In this document: piece by piece, positions 1-9,000 of the stretch
Layout of the letters: the number at the start of each line of letters is the position of its first letter
Numbering within the stretch: the stretch's first letter is position 1
Source: Gammaproteobacteria bacterium
GTDB lineage: Bacteria; Pseudomonadota; Gammaproteobacteria; Steroidobacterales; Woeseiaceae
Direction: 5' to 3'
Length of the DNA stretch: 33,304 nt
Assembly: GCA_009937505.1 (NCBI GenBank)
Contig: JAACFJ010000011.1
Span: 1-33,304 of the forward strand
Notes under the pieces: generated by a model
What the model saw: the letters and a program-made list of their open reading frames with translations, nothing else
The model's database searches: none
Told to the model about the DNA's origin: nothing
Program-made: the position numbers and the translations under genes

Positions 1-142
1 CGCCAACCTCGGCAACCGCTTTCAGCGTGCTGATGAAGTCTTTCGGTTCCGGATAGCCCGCCGTCACGAACGGCACGAGCCCCGTGCGGCCCGCCTCGTT
101 TGCGGCACGAATCGCCGCTGTTACACGGTCATGCGCTTTCAT
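1..142 (-). CDS. trpA: Tryptophan synthase alpha chain, N-terminal part
   Basis: This is the alpha subunit of tryptophan synthase, which cleaves indole-3-glycerol phosphate and passes indole to TrpB. Only the first 47 codons are in the window; the gene runs off the left edge. The translation begins MKAHDRVTAAIRAANEAG and continues with LVPFVTAGYPEP, the first beta strand and loop of the TrpA barrel. The catalytic Glu49 region lies just outside the window. The ATG at 142 lies inside the end of trpB: the trpB stop (129-131) falls 14 nt downstream of the first base of trpA, so translation is probably coupled. The position as last gene of the trp operon supports the call. Confidence 0.9.
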   Translation of the reverse strand, partial: MKAHDRVTAAIRAANEAGRTGLVPFVTAGYPEPKDFISTLKAVAEVG

Positions 143-1338
143 GGCTGCGTGCCCTCACCGGGTATTTCGTCAATGTCGGCATGTCCTTGTCACCCCGGCC
201 GGAGTTGCCGATCAACAGTCGCTTGCCCGGATTCTCCTTCGCCCACTCGCGTGCCGCAACGTACGCATGCGCGGTTTCGAGCGCCGTAAGAATGCCTTCC
301 GTCTCGCACAGTTCCTCGAGCGCCGCGAGCGCCTCGTCGTCGCCTGCCGCCACGTACTTGACGCGCCCGGTCGCCTGCAGCATGGCATGCTCCGGCCCCA
401 CGCCCGAGTAGTCGAGACCCGCCGAGACCGAGTGCGTCTCCTGCACCTGGCCGTCGTCGTCCTGCAGGATCATCGTGTAGCTGCCCTGCAGCACGCCCGG
501 CGTGCCGGTCGCGAGCGTCGCGGCGTTCTGGCCGAGGCCGCTGCCCGTGCCGCCCGCCTCGACCCCGATCAGTTCCGTGTCGTCGCCGAGCATCGGGTAG
601 AACAGGCCGATCGCGTTGGAGCCGCCACCCACACAGGCGAACGCCACGTCCGGCAGGCCGCCGGCCTGCTGGATCATTTGCTCACGTGACTCGCGGCCGA
701 TCACCGACTGCAATTCACGCACAAGGTAAGGGTACGGATGTGCGCCCACCGCGGAACCCAACAGGTAATAAATGCCCGCGGGATCGGTGACCCACTTTCT
801 GAGAGCTTCGTCGATCGCGGCACGCAAGGTCTTGTCGCCCGACTCGACCGCGATCACTTCGGCCCCGAGCCGGCGCATGCGATCGACGTTCGGTGCCTGC
901 CGTTCGATGTCGACGGCGCCCATGTAAACGGCGCAGGGCAACGGCGCCGGTCTCCGCGATGACGCGCTCGACGCCCAGCCGTTTGGCAAGCAGCGCCTGC
1001 CCGATCGCGTTGTTGATTTTGTGTGCGCCCGTATGCGCGAGGTCTTCCCGCTTGAGCCACACGTCGGCGCCCCAGCGTTCACTGAGCCGCCCGGCGTAGG
1101 TCAGCGCGGTGGGCCGGCCGACCCATTCACGCAACTCGCGCTGGAACTCCGCCTGGAACTTCGGATCGTGCAGATGCTCCTTGACCCCGGCCTCGAGCCG
1201 CTCGAACGCGGGCACCAGCGTCTCCGGAACGTATCGCCCGCCGAAGGGCCCGAAGCGCCCGCGCTCGTCGGGCAGCTCGCCGTTGATCGCGGCCTGCAGG
1301 AGCGTTTCCGCTTCGCCCGCCTTTAATAAGGAAGTCAT
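129..1338 (-). pseudogene. trpB: Tryptophan synthase beta chain, frameshifted by an internal deletion
   Basis: TrpB is the PLP enzyme that joins indole and serine. The N-terminal part (1338 to about 943) reads normally through [13 protein letters not shown], the PLP-lysine motif [10 protein letters not shown] and AETGA. The C-terminal part resumes in another frame at about 935 with [18 protein letters not shown] and runs to the normal end, including the phosphate loop GGGSNA and SGRGDKD. Between A of AETGA and C of PCAVYMG, E. coli TrpB has 17 residues (51 nt), but only 7 nt are present (936-942). About 44 nt are therefore missing, which removes the GQHG loop that binds the substrate carboxylate and breaks the frame. 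It is either a true inactivating deletion or an assembly/sequencing error; everything else about the gene looks intact. The start ATG overlaps the trpF stop as ATGA. Confidence 0.88.
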
Positions 1339-1934
1339 GCCTGTTTCTCCACGGCGCGTGCCGCCTTGATGAAAAGTCTGATGAGACCCGGGTCCTTGCG
1401 TCCGGGGCGCGATTCGACGCCGCTCGAGACGTCGACGCCGTGCGGATGGACGGTCCGGATCGCCGTTGCAATATTGTCGATGCCAAGCCCGCCGGCGAGG
1501 ATCATGCGGCCCCGCTTTGCGATCTCCGCAGCCCGCTGCCAGTCGACGGCCTGCCCGGCACCGCTGCGTATGCCCTCGTACAGGAAGACGGCAGGCAGGC
1601 CCGATTCGATGACCGCCTGGCCCTCGCGGATGACCGGCCAGCGTTCCACCGAGTCCGGCACATCGAGCGACTCGAAATCGTCGATATCCGTCTGCAAGAC
1701 ATCAGGCGCAAAGGTTTCGAGTACGTCCTGCCACTCGCTCTGCGTCGGGTGGCGCATGACGGCGACGCGCCGCACGCGCTTCGGCAGGTACTGAGTCAGT
1801 TTGAGGGCTTCGCTCGGCGATACCCGCCGCACGGATTCCGCGAACACGAAACCGACGGCATCGGCGCCCGCGCTCACGGCCGCCTTTACGTCATCCGCCT
1901 TGCGCAGGCCGCAGATTTTCACCAGCAGGCTCAC
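1335..1934 (-). CDS. trpF: Phosphoribosylanthranilate isomerase
   Basis: TrpF isomerises phosphoribosylanthranilate to CdRP, the third step of tryptophan synthesis. The protein is 199 residues, normal for a stand-alone TrpF. It opens with [17 protein letters not shown], carrying the catalytic Cys of the KICG motif, followed by [18 protein letters not shown]. An Asp in the LQTDIDDFE stretch and the C-terminal [10 protein letters not shown] and [10 protein letters not shown] phosphate-binding loops are present. The reading frame is open further upstream, but the GTG at 1934 is the likely start: it overlaps the trpC stop as GTGA and places the first residues where the family begins. Unlike in enteric bacteria, trpF is not fused to trpC. 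Confidence 0.93.
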   Translation of the reverse strand: MSLLVKICGLRKADDVKAAVSAGADAVGFVFAESVRRVSPSEALKLTQYLPKRVRRVAVMRHPTQSEWQDVLETFAPDVLQTDIDDFESLDVPDSVERWPVIREGQAVIESGLPAVFLYEGIRSGAGQAVDWQRAAEIAKRGRMILAGGLGIDNIATAIRTVHPHGVDVSSGVESRPGRKDPGLIRLFIKAARAVEKQA

Positions 1935-2737
1935 GCCGCCACCCTCGCGCCGCCCGCGGCGCGCATGTCCCTGACCAGGCCCGCGGGATCGTCGCTTCGC
2001 ATCAGCGCACTGCCGACCAATGCCAGGCTGTAGCCCCAGCCTGCGACGACAGCCGCGTCGCCGGCCGTCTTCAGACCGCTCTCCGCAACGCATCGCGCGT
2101 TCGGTAACAGTGGCGCCAATCGCTCGAGGCGCTTGCCGTCGACTTCCAGCGTACGCAGGTTGCGGCTGTTCACGCCGGCGAGCAACGTGCCGGCAGCCGC
2201 GCGATCATTATCGGCCGGGTTTTCGAGCAACGCGTTGCTGCGCTCCAGGTCGTTTTCGTCGAAGGCTTCGAGCAATACGAACATGCCGAGTTCGAAAACC
2301 GTATCGAGCATCGCGCGCAATTTATCGTCGGAGAGCATTGCCGTAATCAACAATACGCCGCTGGCCCCGGCCTTGCGCGCCTCGAGCACCTGCACGGGCT
2401 CGACGAGGAAATCCTTGCGCATGACGGGGGTGTCCGGCACGGCAGCGACCACTTCTTCGAGATGTTCGAGCGCCCCGTCGAAACGGCTCGGCTCCGTCAG
2501 CACGGAGATCGCCGCCGCGCCGCCGCGAGCGTAATCCCGGGCCTGCCCGACGCGATCGAGGTCCGCGCCGGCCAGCTCGCCTTCCGCGGGCGACCGGCCC
2601 TTGATCTCCGCGATGATGTCGAAGCCATCGAGCTGCAGGGAAACAACCGGTTTGTCGAGATCGCTCGCGCGGATATTCTTCACGGCGCTCGCGCGTTCCG
2701 CCGAGAGTTTCGCCATTTGCTGCAGGAAGTCGCTCAT
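1931..2737 (-). CDS. trpC: Indole-3-glycerol phosphate synthase
   Basis: TrpC closes the indole ring of CdRP to give indole-3-glycerol phosphate. The 268-residue length is typical of the monofunctional enzyme. Visible family motifs in order are FDIIAEIKGRSPAEGEL (catalytic Glu and Lys), GGAAAISVLTEPSRFDG, the MRKDFLVEP lysine loop, LLEAFDEND, AGVNSRNL and VAESGLKT. The usual KxxSPS loop reads KGRSPAEG, a mild variant. The ATG overlaps the trpD stop as ATGA and the stop overlaps the trpF GTG, so the gene is locked inside the translationally coupled trp operon. Confidence 0.95.
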   Translation of the reverse strand: MSDFLQQMAKLSAERASAVKNIRASDLDKPVVSLQLDGFDIIAEIKGRSPAEGELAGADLDRVGQARDYARGGAAAISVLTEPSRFDGALEHLEEVVAAVPDTPVMRKDFLVEPVQVLEARKAGASGVLLITAMLSDDKLRAMLDTVFELGMFVLLEAFDENDLERSNALLENPADNDRAAAGTLLAGVNSRNLRTLEVDGKRLERLAPLLPNARCVAESGLKTAGDAAVVAGWGYSLALVGSALMRSDDPAGLVRDMRAAGGARVAA

Positions 2738-3773
2738 CGGCTTTCGAAGTGTGCCCGCAGTCGGCTGAGCAGGTCCGCCGCATCGCCGGCGTCGATTGCG
2801 GCATTCGCGAGCTCGACGCCGTGCATCGCGTCACCGGCCGTTCCCTGTACCTCGAGCACCAGCGACGTGCTCATCACGAGCGCATCGCGGTGCGGGCCCG
2901 TGTCTTCGCCGGCAAATACGCGCTTCAGTTCGCTCGCATTGTGCGCAGCATCGCCGCCGGCGAGATCCTCAGGCGCACAACGAGCGAGCCCGTATTCTTC
3001 GGGCGTGCGTGTCGTGCGTGTGGCCTTGCCGTCACGCACGTCGAACAGCACGAACTCGCCGACAGGCGTCGCCTCATCCCAGCCCGGCTCGCCGTGCACG
3101 ACGAACGCCCGTTCGATATCCAGGCCTGCCAGTGCATCGGCCATGAGCTCGGCCGCCTCCAGGCTCCAGGCACCGATCAGCTGCGTCGGCGGCGTCGCCG
3201 GGTTGGTTAGCGGCCCGAGCATGTTGAAGACCGTGCGTACGCCCATCGCGCCGCGAACCGGCACGACGGCCCTCATCGCCGGGTGATACGCAGGCGCAAA
3301 CAGGAACGTGAAGTTGGTTGCCTCGAGGCAGGCGACCGCCTCCAGCGCGTGCAGCGGCAGCGGCATGCCGAGGCATTCGAGCATGTCCGCGCTGCCCGAT
3401 TTCGAGGATACCGAGCGGTTGCCGTGCTTCACGACGCGCACCCCGCAGGCCGCGGCCAGCAAACCCGCGCCCGTCGACAGGTTGAAGCTGCCGGAGCTGT
3501 CGCCGCCGGTGCCGACCGTGTCGACCGTCGGCGTGCCGTCCGGTATCTCCGGATGCACCGCAAGCTCACGCATCGCCCGCGCGAAACCACGCACCTCGCC
3601 CGCCGTTTCGCCCTTCGCTCGCAGGCCAGCGAGAAACGCACCGGCGAGTGCGGGGTCGAGTTCGCCCGCCGCGAAACGCTTCATGAGTTCGTAAGCCTCA
3701 TTCTCGGCAAGCGCCTCGCCGTTCAGCAGGCGGTCGAGGAGCGGGCTCAGGTTCGCTTTCGTATCGGCAGCGT

Positions 3774-3777
<4 letters not shown>
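2734..3777 (-). CDS. trpD: Anthranilate phosphoribosyltransferase
   Basis: TrpD transfers the phosphoribosyl group of PRPP to anthranilate. The protein is 347 residues, the usual length. The PRPP-binding glycine-rich loop appears as [18 protein letters not shown] near residue 85, followed by [19 protein letters not shown], the anthranilate/PRPP segment. The conserved [10 protein letters not shown] follows in the C-terminal domain. The loop residues after GTGGD (SSGSFNLST rather than the common GxxTFNIST) are slightly unusual but keep the key Gly, Asp and Ser/Thr positions. The start overlaps the trpG stop (ATGA, 3774-3777), and the gene is separate from trpG, in contrast to the E. coli fusion. 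Confidence 0.95.
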
Positions 3778-4369
<592 letters not shown>

Positions 4370-4370
<1 letters not shown>

Positions 4371-5755
4371 CACAAGCCCTCCCCGGCCATCTCGAGTGCA
4401 CGGCGCAGGATCGCGCTCTTCGCGAGCACCTCCTGGTACTCGCGTGCCGGCACCGAGTCGGCAACGATACCCGCGCCGGCCTGGAAACTGTACTCGTCAC
4501 CGGAAAACACCAGCGTGCGGATTGTGATCGCCTGGTCCATTTCGCCGCTGGCACCGAAATAGCCTGCCGTGCCGGCGTAGAGGCCGCGCCCGACCGACTC
4601 CATCTCCTCGATAATCTCCATGGCGCGCACCTTGGGTGCGCCGACCAGCGTGCCCGCGGGGAAGCTCGCCGCGAACAGGTCGAACTGGTCGAAGCGCTCG
4701 TCGAGTTCGCCCTGCACGCCGCTCACGATGTGCATGACGTGGCTGTAGCGCTCGATCGCCCGGTAGGGATCGACGTGCACGGTACCTGCACGCGCCACCC
4801 GGCCGAGATCGTTGCGCGCGAGGTCGACGAGCATCACGTGCTCGGCGGCTTCTTTCGGGTCGGCCAGCAGGGCCTTCTCGTTGGCCAGGTCCTCCGCCGT
4901 CGTCGCGCCTCGCGGCAGGGTACCCGCGATTGGCCGCAGCGATGCGCGACTGCCGTGCAGGCGGACCAGCGCCTCCGGCGACGAACCGACCACCGCGAGA
5001 TCGTCGAACTGGAAATAGAACATGTACGGCGACGGGTTGAGGAGGCGCATCGCGCGGTAAACCTCGAACGGCTGCACGTTCGTGCGGCCGCGGAACAGTA
5101 CCGACAGCACGATCTGGTAGATGTCGCCGGCCGCGATGTACTCCTTGCAGGCGTTCACCCGGTCTGTGTACTCCGCCTCGCTCAGGCTCGCCGTGGCCGG
5201 TGATATCTGCACGTCGGTCCTGGCCGCCGGGACCGGCCCGCGCAGGCGGTCGATGACCTCGCGGCGCAGCGCCTGGCGTTCCGCATCCGGCCCGTCGTGC
5301 AGCAGCGCGACGCGGCGCGTCAGGTGATCGAAGACGAGAAACGAGGTCGGCGCCGAGAAAGCGGCATCGGGAACGCTCGATTGCGGCTCGGTGTCGCGTG
5401 GCAATCGCTCGAACAGGCGCACGACGTCGTAACCCGACACGCCAACCAGTCCGCCGGAGAACGGCAGACCTTCGACCTCGGGTTGCGGGCGCGGCGCCCG
5501 TGCGAGTGCGTCACGCAGTGCGCCAAGGTATTCGTCGCGCGTCGCCGGTCGCGGCCGGCTTTCACCGTCGACACTGAGCCCGTTCGCGTCCATGCGCACT
5601 TCGAGCGCGTCGCCGAAGCCCAGGAACGAATAGCGCGCGAGCCGCTCACCGCCCTCGACACTCTCCAACAGGAAGCGGGGCCGCAGCGGTGCGAGCTTCA
5701 GAAACGCCGATACCGGTGTATCGAGGTCGGCGGCTATGTCGAATGGTTCCTGCAT
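4370..5755 (-). CDS. trpE: Anthranilate synthase component I
   Basis: TrpE makes anthranilate from chorismate, the first committed step of tryptophan synthesis. At 461 residues it is shorter than E. coli TrpE (520). The N-terminal [19 protein letters not shown] contains the LLES motif where tryptophan binds for feedback inhibition, which argues for TrpE rather than PabB. The chorismate-binding half shows [61 protein letters not shown] and [12 protein letters not shown]. The ATG at 5755 sits 10 nt behind the U-tract of the attenuator. The only ribosome-binding sequence is a weak GGA just after that tract, so termination and initiation signals abut. Confidence 0.95.
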
Positions 5756-5764
5756 GGTTCATCC

Positions 5765-5799
5765 AAAAAAAAACCCATCTCCACTCTGGCGGAGACGGG
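5765..5799 (-). terminator. trp attenuator (intrinsic terminator)
   Basis: On the minus strand the sequence reads a 9-bp stem CCCGTCTCC / GGAGATGGG (arms 5791-5799 and 5774-5782, one G-T wobble) with an 8-nt loop, followed at once by nine T residues (5773-5765). It lies between the Trp-rich leader peptide and trpE, so it is the classical attenuator that stops transcription when tryptophyl-tRNA is plentiful. Confidence 0.95.
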
Positions 5800-5859
5800 C
5801 TTCTGGTTTTGCTTTGCTCAGCTAATAGTCGGCCAGCTACCCCCTCCTAGGCGGGCAGC
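5791..5859 (-). promoter_or_regulatory. trp leader RNA 1:2 hairpin and antiterminator segments
   Basis: Two alternative pairings can be drawn. Segment 1 (GCTGCCC, 5859-5853, inside the Leu-Pro codons of the leader peptide) pairs with GGGTAGC (5842-5836), 7 pairs including one wobble, forming the pause/anti-antiterminator hairpin. Segment 2 (GGAGGGGG, 5847-5840, starting at the last base of the leader stop codon) can instead pair with the terminator's 5' arm (5799-5791), 7 of 8 positions with one wobble and one mismatch. A ribosome stalled on the Trp codons would disrupt 1:2 and favour 2:3. The pairing was done by eye, with no energy calculation. Confidence 0.7.
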
Positions 5860-5891
5860 CACCACCAGACATTGCTGTGCCGAGCGTTCAT
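5847..5891 (-). CDS. trpL: trp operon leader peptide, 14 residues
   Basis: A 14-codon reading frame, MNARHSNVWWWLPA followed by TAG, lies between a strong promoter and the attenuator. Three consecutive Trp codons (TGG at 5867-5859) are the tryptophan sensor of ribosome-mediated attenuation. No Shine-Dalgarno sequence precedes the ATG, and only 8 nt separate it from the promoter -10 hexamer. The mRNA therefore probably starts at or within a few bases of the AUG, and the peptide would be translated from a leaderless transcript. Sinorhizobium meliloti trpL is a known leaderless example, also with 14 codons and three adjacent Trp codons. Confidence 0.92.
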   Translation of the reverse strand: MNARHSNVWWWLPA

Positions 5892-5899
5892 AGCCCGGA

Positions 5900-5928
5900 G
5901 TATTACTGTCCCGTCGCCCTGCCGTCAA
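5900..5928 (-). promoter_or_regulatory. Sigma70-type promoter of the trp operon
   Basis: On the minus strand a near-consensus -35 TTGACG (5928-5923) is separated by exactly 17 nt from a -10 TAATAC (5905-5900). The expected transcription start falls at about 5894-5891, overlapping the trpL start codon. The promoter sits in the short gap between the SLC13 gene stop (5952) and trpL. No TrpR-like palindrome was seen, so attenuation may be the main control. Confidence 0.85.
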
Positions 5929-5951
5929 GAACAAGGAGCCACAGCGTCGTT

Positions 5952-7790
5952 TTACAGGGAATAAAGCACCGGCAGCAGCAGCGAGAAGCCGATCCACATG
6001 ATGATCGTCAGCGGGATGCCCACGCGCAGGAAGTCCGTGAACTTGTAGCCACCTGCACTCAGAATCAACAGGTTGGTCTGGTAGCCGTAAGGCGTCGCAA
6101 AACTCATGTTGGCGCCAAACAGGGTCGCCAGGATGAAGGGATCCGCCGGCACGCCGAGCTGCTGTGCGATGCCGATGGCGATAGGCGTGCCGATCGCGGC
6201 CGCCGCGTTATTGGAAACGATGTTAGTCAGCAGCGCCATCAGCAACATGAAGGCGCTGAGGATCATCCCCGGCGGCAGCGCCGAGGTCATGCTGACGAAA
6301 CCCATGGCGATGTAGTCCGCCATTCCGGTCCCCAGCAGCGCCTTGCCGAGCGCGAGGCTCGCGACGATGATCATGATAACGGGAATCGACAGGGCGCCTG
6401 CCGCATCGCGCCAGCTAAGGCAGCCCGTCGCGAGCATGAAGCCGAGTCCGACCAGGGCGCTGGCCGCAATGGGCAGGATGCCCAGTGCCGCTGCCGCGAC
6501 GACCAGGGCCATGATCGTCAGCGCGCGCTTGGCGTGGTGCGTCTGTGGCAGGTCGGTCGTGCCGTCCAGCACCAGCATCGAGCCGCTGTCCTTCAGGTGG
6601 TTGATCGCTTCCCCCGAGCCCTGCACAAGCAGCACGTCGCCCGCGCGCAGCCGGATCGTGTTCAGGTCGCCGGTAATCTGTGAACTCGGCGCACGCGCCC
6701 GGTGCAGTGCGAGCGGCATGAGCCCGTAGCTTCCCGAGAACCGCGCCGCGGCAAGCGTGCGCAGATGCAGGGGCGAGCCGCGCGTGACCACGACTTCAGC
6801 GAGTTGCTGCCCGCCGGCCTTGAGCGGAAACTCGTCGTCAACCGGGTGTTCCTCGTCCTCGGCGTTGTAAAGCGTTGCGCCGAGGATCTGCTCGTAGTGC
6901 TTGAGGTTCTCCGGCGAGTCCTTGACGAACAGGCGATCGCCCGGCTGCAGTTTCACCTGCGGCAGCTTCGCGAGGAACAGGGACTCGCTGCGCTGGATCT
7001 TGTCGACCCGCATCTGACCGTCAGCTTTCGCAAGCACCTCGGACAAGGTGCTGCCGTCGGCGAATCCGCCCTTCCTGATGTGCAGCTGCCCGCTGAAGAT
7101 ACGTGGCGTCGTATCCGCCATGAGCGGCGTGCGGTCCGGCAGCAGGCGTGGCGCGACGAGCCACAGGAACAGGATTGCCACGCCGCCGATAATCGAAACC
7201 GGCAGCACCCATTCGAACAGCGAGAACGTGTGCTGACCCATGTCCTGCGCGATACCGACGACCAGCAAGTTTGTCGATGTGCCAATGGTCGTCGACATAC
7301 CACCAATGATTGTCGCCAGACCCATCGGCATCATCACTTCCGATACCGGGAACTTGCTGCGGATCGAAGCGCCGACGAGTATCGGCATCAGCAGTACGAC
7401 GATGGGCGTATTGTTCATGAAGGCGCTGAGGATCGCGCCGGCGACCAGCGTGGCGAGCAGCGCGAGCACCGGGCTTTTCGACCACGCTCTACCGACGATA
7501 GTCGCGAGCGGCTGCAGCGCGCCCGTCGTTTCGAGGGCCTTGCCCACCATCATCAGTGCGCAAATGGCGACCAGCGCCTCGCTGCCGAAGCCCGCGAAGA
7601 AATCGATGGACCTGATAGCTACCTCGCCATCGCGCTTATAGGGGAACAGCTCGAACCCGGCGACGAGTATGACCAGGATCGTCAGTGACGATGACTCGAG
7701 CGGAATGCGGTCACGCGTGAAAAGGAACAACGCGAGTACGGTCAGGATCAGTACCGCCACTCCGTGAGCGTCAAGTGATATCGGCTGCAA
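5952..7790 (-). CDS. SLC13/DASS-type transporter with two RCK_C (TrkA-C) domains
   Basis: This is an inner-membrane transporter of the divalent-anion/Na+ symporter (SLC13, CitT/ArsB-like) fold, 612 residues. Hydrophobic helices fill residues 5-235 and 430-612. The two halves carry the re-entrant-loop motifs MNNTPIVVLLMP and IVSNNAAAAIGTP. Between them lies a soluble stretch with two RCK_C-like modules (MRVDKIQRSESLFLAKLPQV and the later HLRTLAAARFSG part), typical of the large bacterial subfamily. The substrate cannot be told from sequence; sulfate and dicarboxylates are family possibilities. An ATG at 7889 would overlap the upstream gene. The TTG at 7790 is preferred because GAGGGG sits 5 nt upstream and because the protein then begins, as the family does, just before helix 1. 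Confidence 0.85.
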   Translation of the reverse strand: MQPISLDAHGVAVLILTVLALFLFTRDRIPLESSSLTILVILVAGFELFPYKRDGEVAIRSIDFFAGFGSEALVAICALMMVGKALETTGALQPLATIVGRAWSKSPVLALLATLVAGAILSAFMNNTPIVVLLMPILVGASIRSKFPVSEVMMPMGLATIIGGMSTTIGTSTNLLVVGIAQDMGQHTFSLFEWVLPVSIIGGVAILFLWLVAPRLLPDRTPLMADTTPRIFSGQLHIRKGGFADGSTLSEVLAKADGQMRVDKIQRSESLFLAKLPQVKLQPGDRLFVKDSPENLKHYEQILGATLYNAEDEEHPVDDEFPLKAGGQQLAEVVVTRGSPLHLRTLAAARFSGSYGLMPLALHRARAPSSQITGDLNTIRLRAGDVLLVQGSGEAINHLKDSGSMLVLDGTTDLPQTHHAKRALTIMALVVAAAALGILPIAASALVGLGFMLATGCLSWRDAAGALSIPVIMIIVASLALGKALLGTGMADYIAMGFVSMTSALPPGMILSAFMLLMALLTNIVSNNAAAAIGTPIAIGIAQQLGVPADPFILATLFGANMSFATPYGYQTNLLILSAGGYKFTDFLRVGIPLTIIMWIGFSLLLPVLYSL

Positions 7791-7819
7791 TCCGTCCCCT
7801 CGATTACGCAATCGCAAAG

Positions 7820-7837
7820 CGCGCTCCGACGAGCGCG
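7820..7837. other. Short GC-rich hairpin between two genes
   Basis: A perfect 7-bp inverted repeat, CGCGCTC / GAGCGCG, with a 4-nt loop lies in the 67-nt gap between the 332-residue unknown gene and the transporter start. On the minus strand only TTT follows, so it is a poor intrinsic terminator. It could be a processing or stability element in a shared transcript. Confidence 0.4.
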
Positions 7838-7857
7838 GTCCGAAACCGTATCGTAGA

Positions 7858-8856
7858 TCATACGTGCTCCGCAAACTGCGAAGTTGCAATTCTCTGCTTT
7901 AGAACGGCCCGCGCACGCTGATGAAAGTGTTTGAATTGATTGAAATTCCAGTGCCTGATGGACACATTCCGGTTAAATGCACAGGCATCCGCATGGCGCA
8001 GCAACGGCAGCAATTCCGCGTAATCGTAGTCGGCGCGGGCGTCAGTAGGGAACAGGCTCCACGGCGAGATCACCAAAAGGTTCCTGTGGCGCACCAGCGT
8101 CGCCCGTACAGCCGCGCGCCAGCGACGACGCCAGTCTTCGCGAATACTGCCACGCGGCAGAGTATGACTCGGATCGCTCAGGGCGATCGCGGGGAGCGGC
8201 TCCGAGCGCATCGCGATCGCCCGCGATTGCGACTGCGCGCTCATGCGCAACCAGAGGAGCAGCTGGTTGAGGTAACGCAGGCTGTCGTGCTCTGACGGCG
8301 GCATCTCCCTCAGGCGCAGCAGGTCGCCAAATCCGGAGAGGACGATCGCGAGCCGCCGGTTCAGCCACGCGTCATGCTGCACGTCGGCCGTCGGCCAGGC
8401 GAGCGAGCCGTGCAGGGCCTCGCCCACACTGACGCAGGTCTCTACGCACTGCTTCAGCGCCTGTTCGTCGAGCGCACCGCCCGGATTCGTGAAGCGCACG
8501 AGGTTGACGTCCATGCAGACCCACGCGGAATCCGCAGGCGCCTGTAGACCGATCGGCGACACGATCGCACGCCCCTGCTCGGCGGACAGCAGCGGGCACT
8601 GCGGCACAATGCGATCCGCGAAGGCCGTTCGAACGCAGGGCTCCGTCCGCAGGTCCCAGAGGGTGCCCCAGAGCTGGTCGCATCGGTCGCTTTCGCCGAC
8701 AAGCACGTAGTGGCTTGCGGGTGGCGCATCGGTAAGCAGCGGTTCCGCACCCGAGAGCCGCAGTCGCCGGCACAGCCCGGCTGACTGCGAAGCGTCGGCA
8801 AACTGCGTCTCACAGCCGACAAACGACAGCTCCGCTGCTGCGGCAGTTGCTTCCAT
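7858..8856 (-). CDS. Hypothetical protein, 332 residues, no recognised family
   Basis: I do not recognise this protein. It has no signal peptide and no membrane helix, and looks like a soluble cytoplasmic protein with mixed alpha/beta character. Notable stretches are YVLVGESDRCDQLWGTLWDL, RIVPQCPLLSAEQGRAIVSP, a Trp/Arg-rich REDWRRRWRAAVRATLVRHR followed by NLLVISPWSLFP, and a basic C-terminal tail with NVSIRHWNFNQFKHFHQRAR. An ATG at 8949 would give 31 extra low-complexity residues; the ATG at 8856 has AGGGA about 8 nt upstream and begins the ordered region, so it is chosen. It precedes the SLC13 transporter on the same strand and could share its transcript. The coding statistics look genuine, with a GC-rich third position like that of its neighbours. 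Confidence 0.7.
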   Translation of the reverse strand: MEATAAAAELSFVGCETQFADASQSAGLCRRLRLSGAEPLLTDAPPASHYVLVGESDRCDQLWGTLWDLRTEPCVRTAFADRIVPQCPLLSAEQGRAIVSPIGLQAPADSAWVCMDVNLVRFTNPGGALDEQALKQCVETCVSVGEALHGSLAWPTADVQHDAWLNRRLAIVLSGFGDLLRLREMPPSEHDSLRYLNQLLLWLRMSAQSQSRAIAMRSEPLPAIALSDPSHTLPRGSIREDWRRRWRAAVRATLVRHRNLLVISPWSLFPTDARADYDYAELLPLLRHADACAFNRNVSIRHWNFNQFKHFHQRARAVLKQRIATSQFAEHV

Positions 8857-9000
8857 CACGATCCGTCCCTGGTCGCCTCGTTCACTAGATGACGATTCTG
8901 CACGCCCCTGCTTGCCGGCGTCAGTTACTGTTACTGGGCAGCCAGCCAAGATTTTGATATTGTCGCGACGCCGGACGCGGCCGCGATCGAGACCATCACG

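Noticed and set aside
84-689. Long plus-strand reading frame across the trpB/trpA region
   Set aside because: It is antisense to clearly coding trpA and trpB sequence and its translation is Arg-rich with no family features, typical of a GC-rich shadow frame.
5931-5951. Transcription terminator of the SLC13 gene
   Set aside because: The 21-nt stretch before the trp promoter has no hairpin followed by a T-tract, so read-through into the trp leader cannot be excluded.
6702-7688. 328-codon plus-strand frame opposite the SLC13 transporter
   Set aside because: It is highly charged and low in hydrophobic residues because it is the reverse complement of membrane helices; there is no start context or homology.
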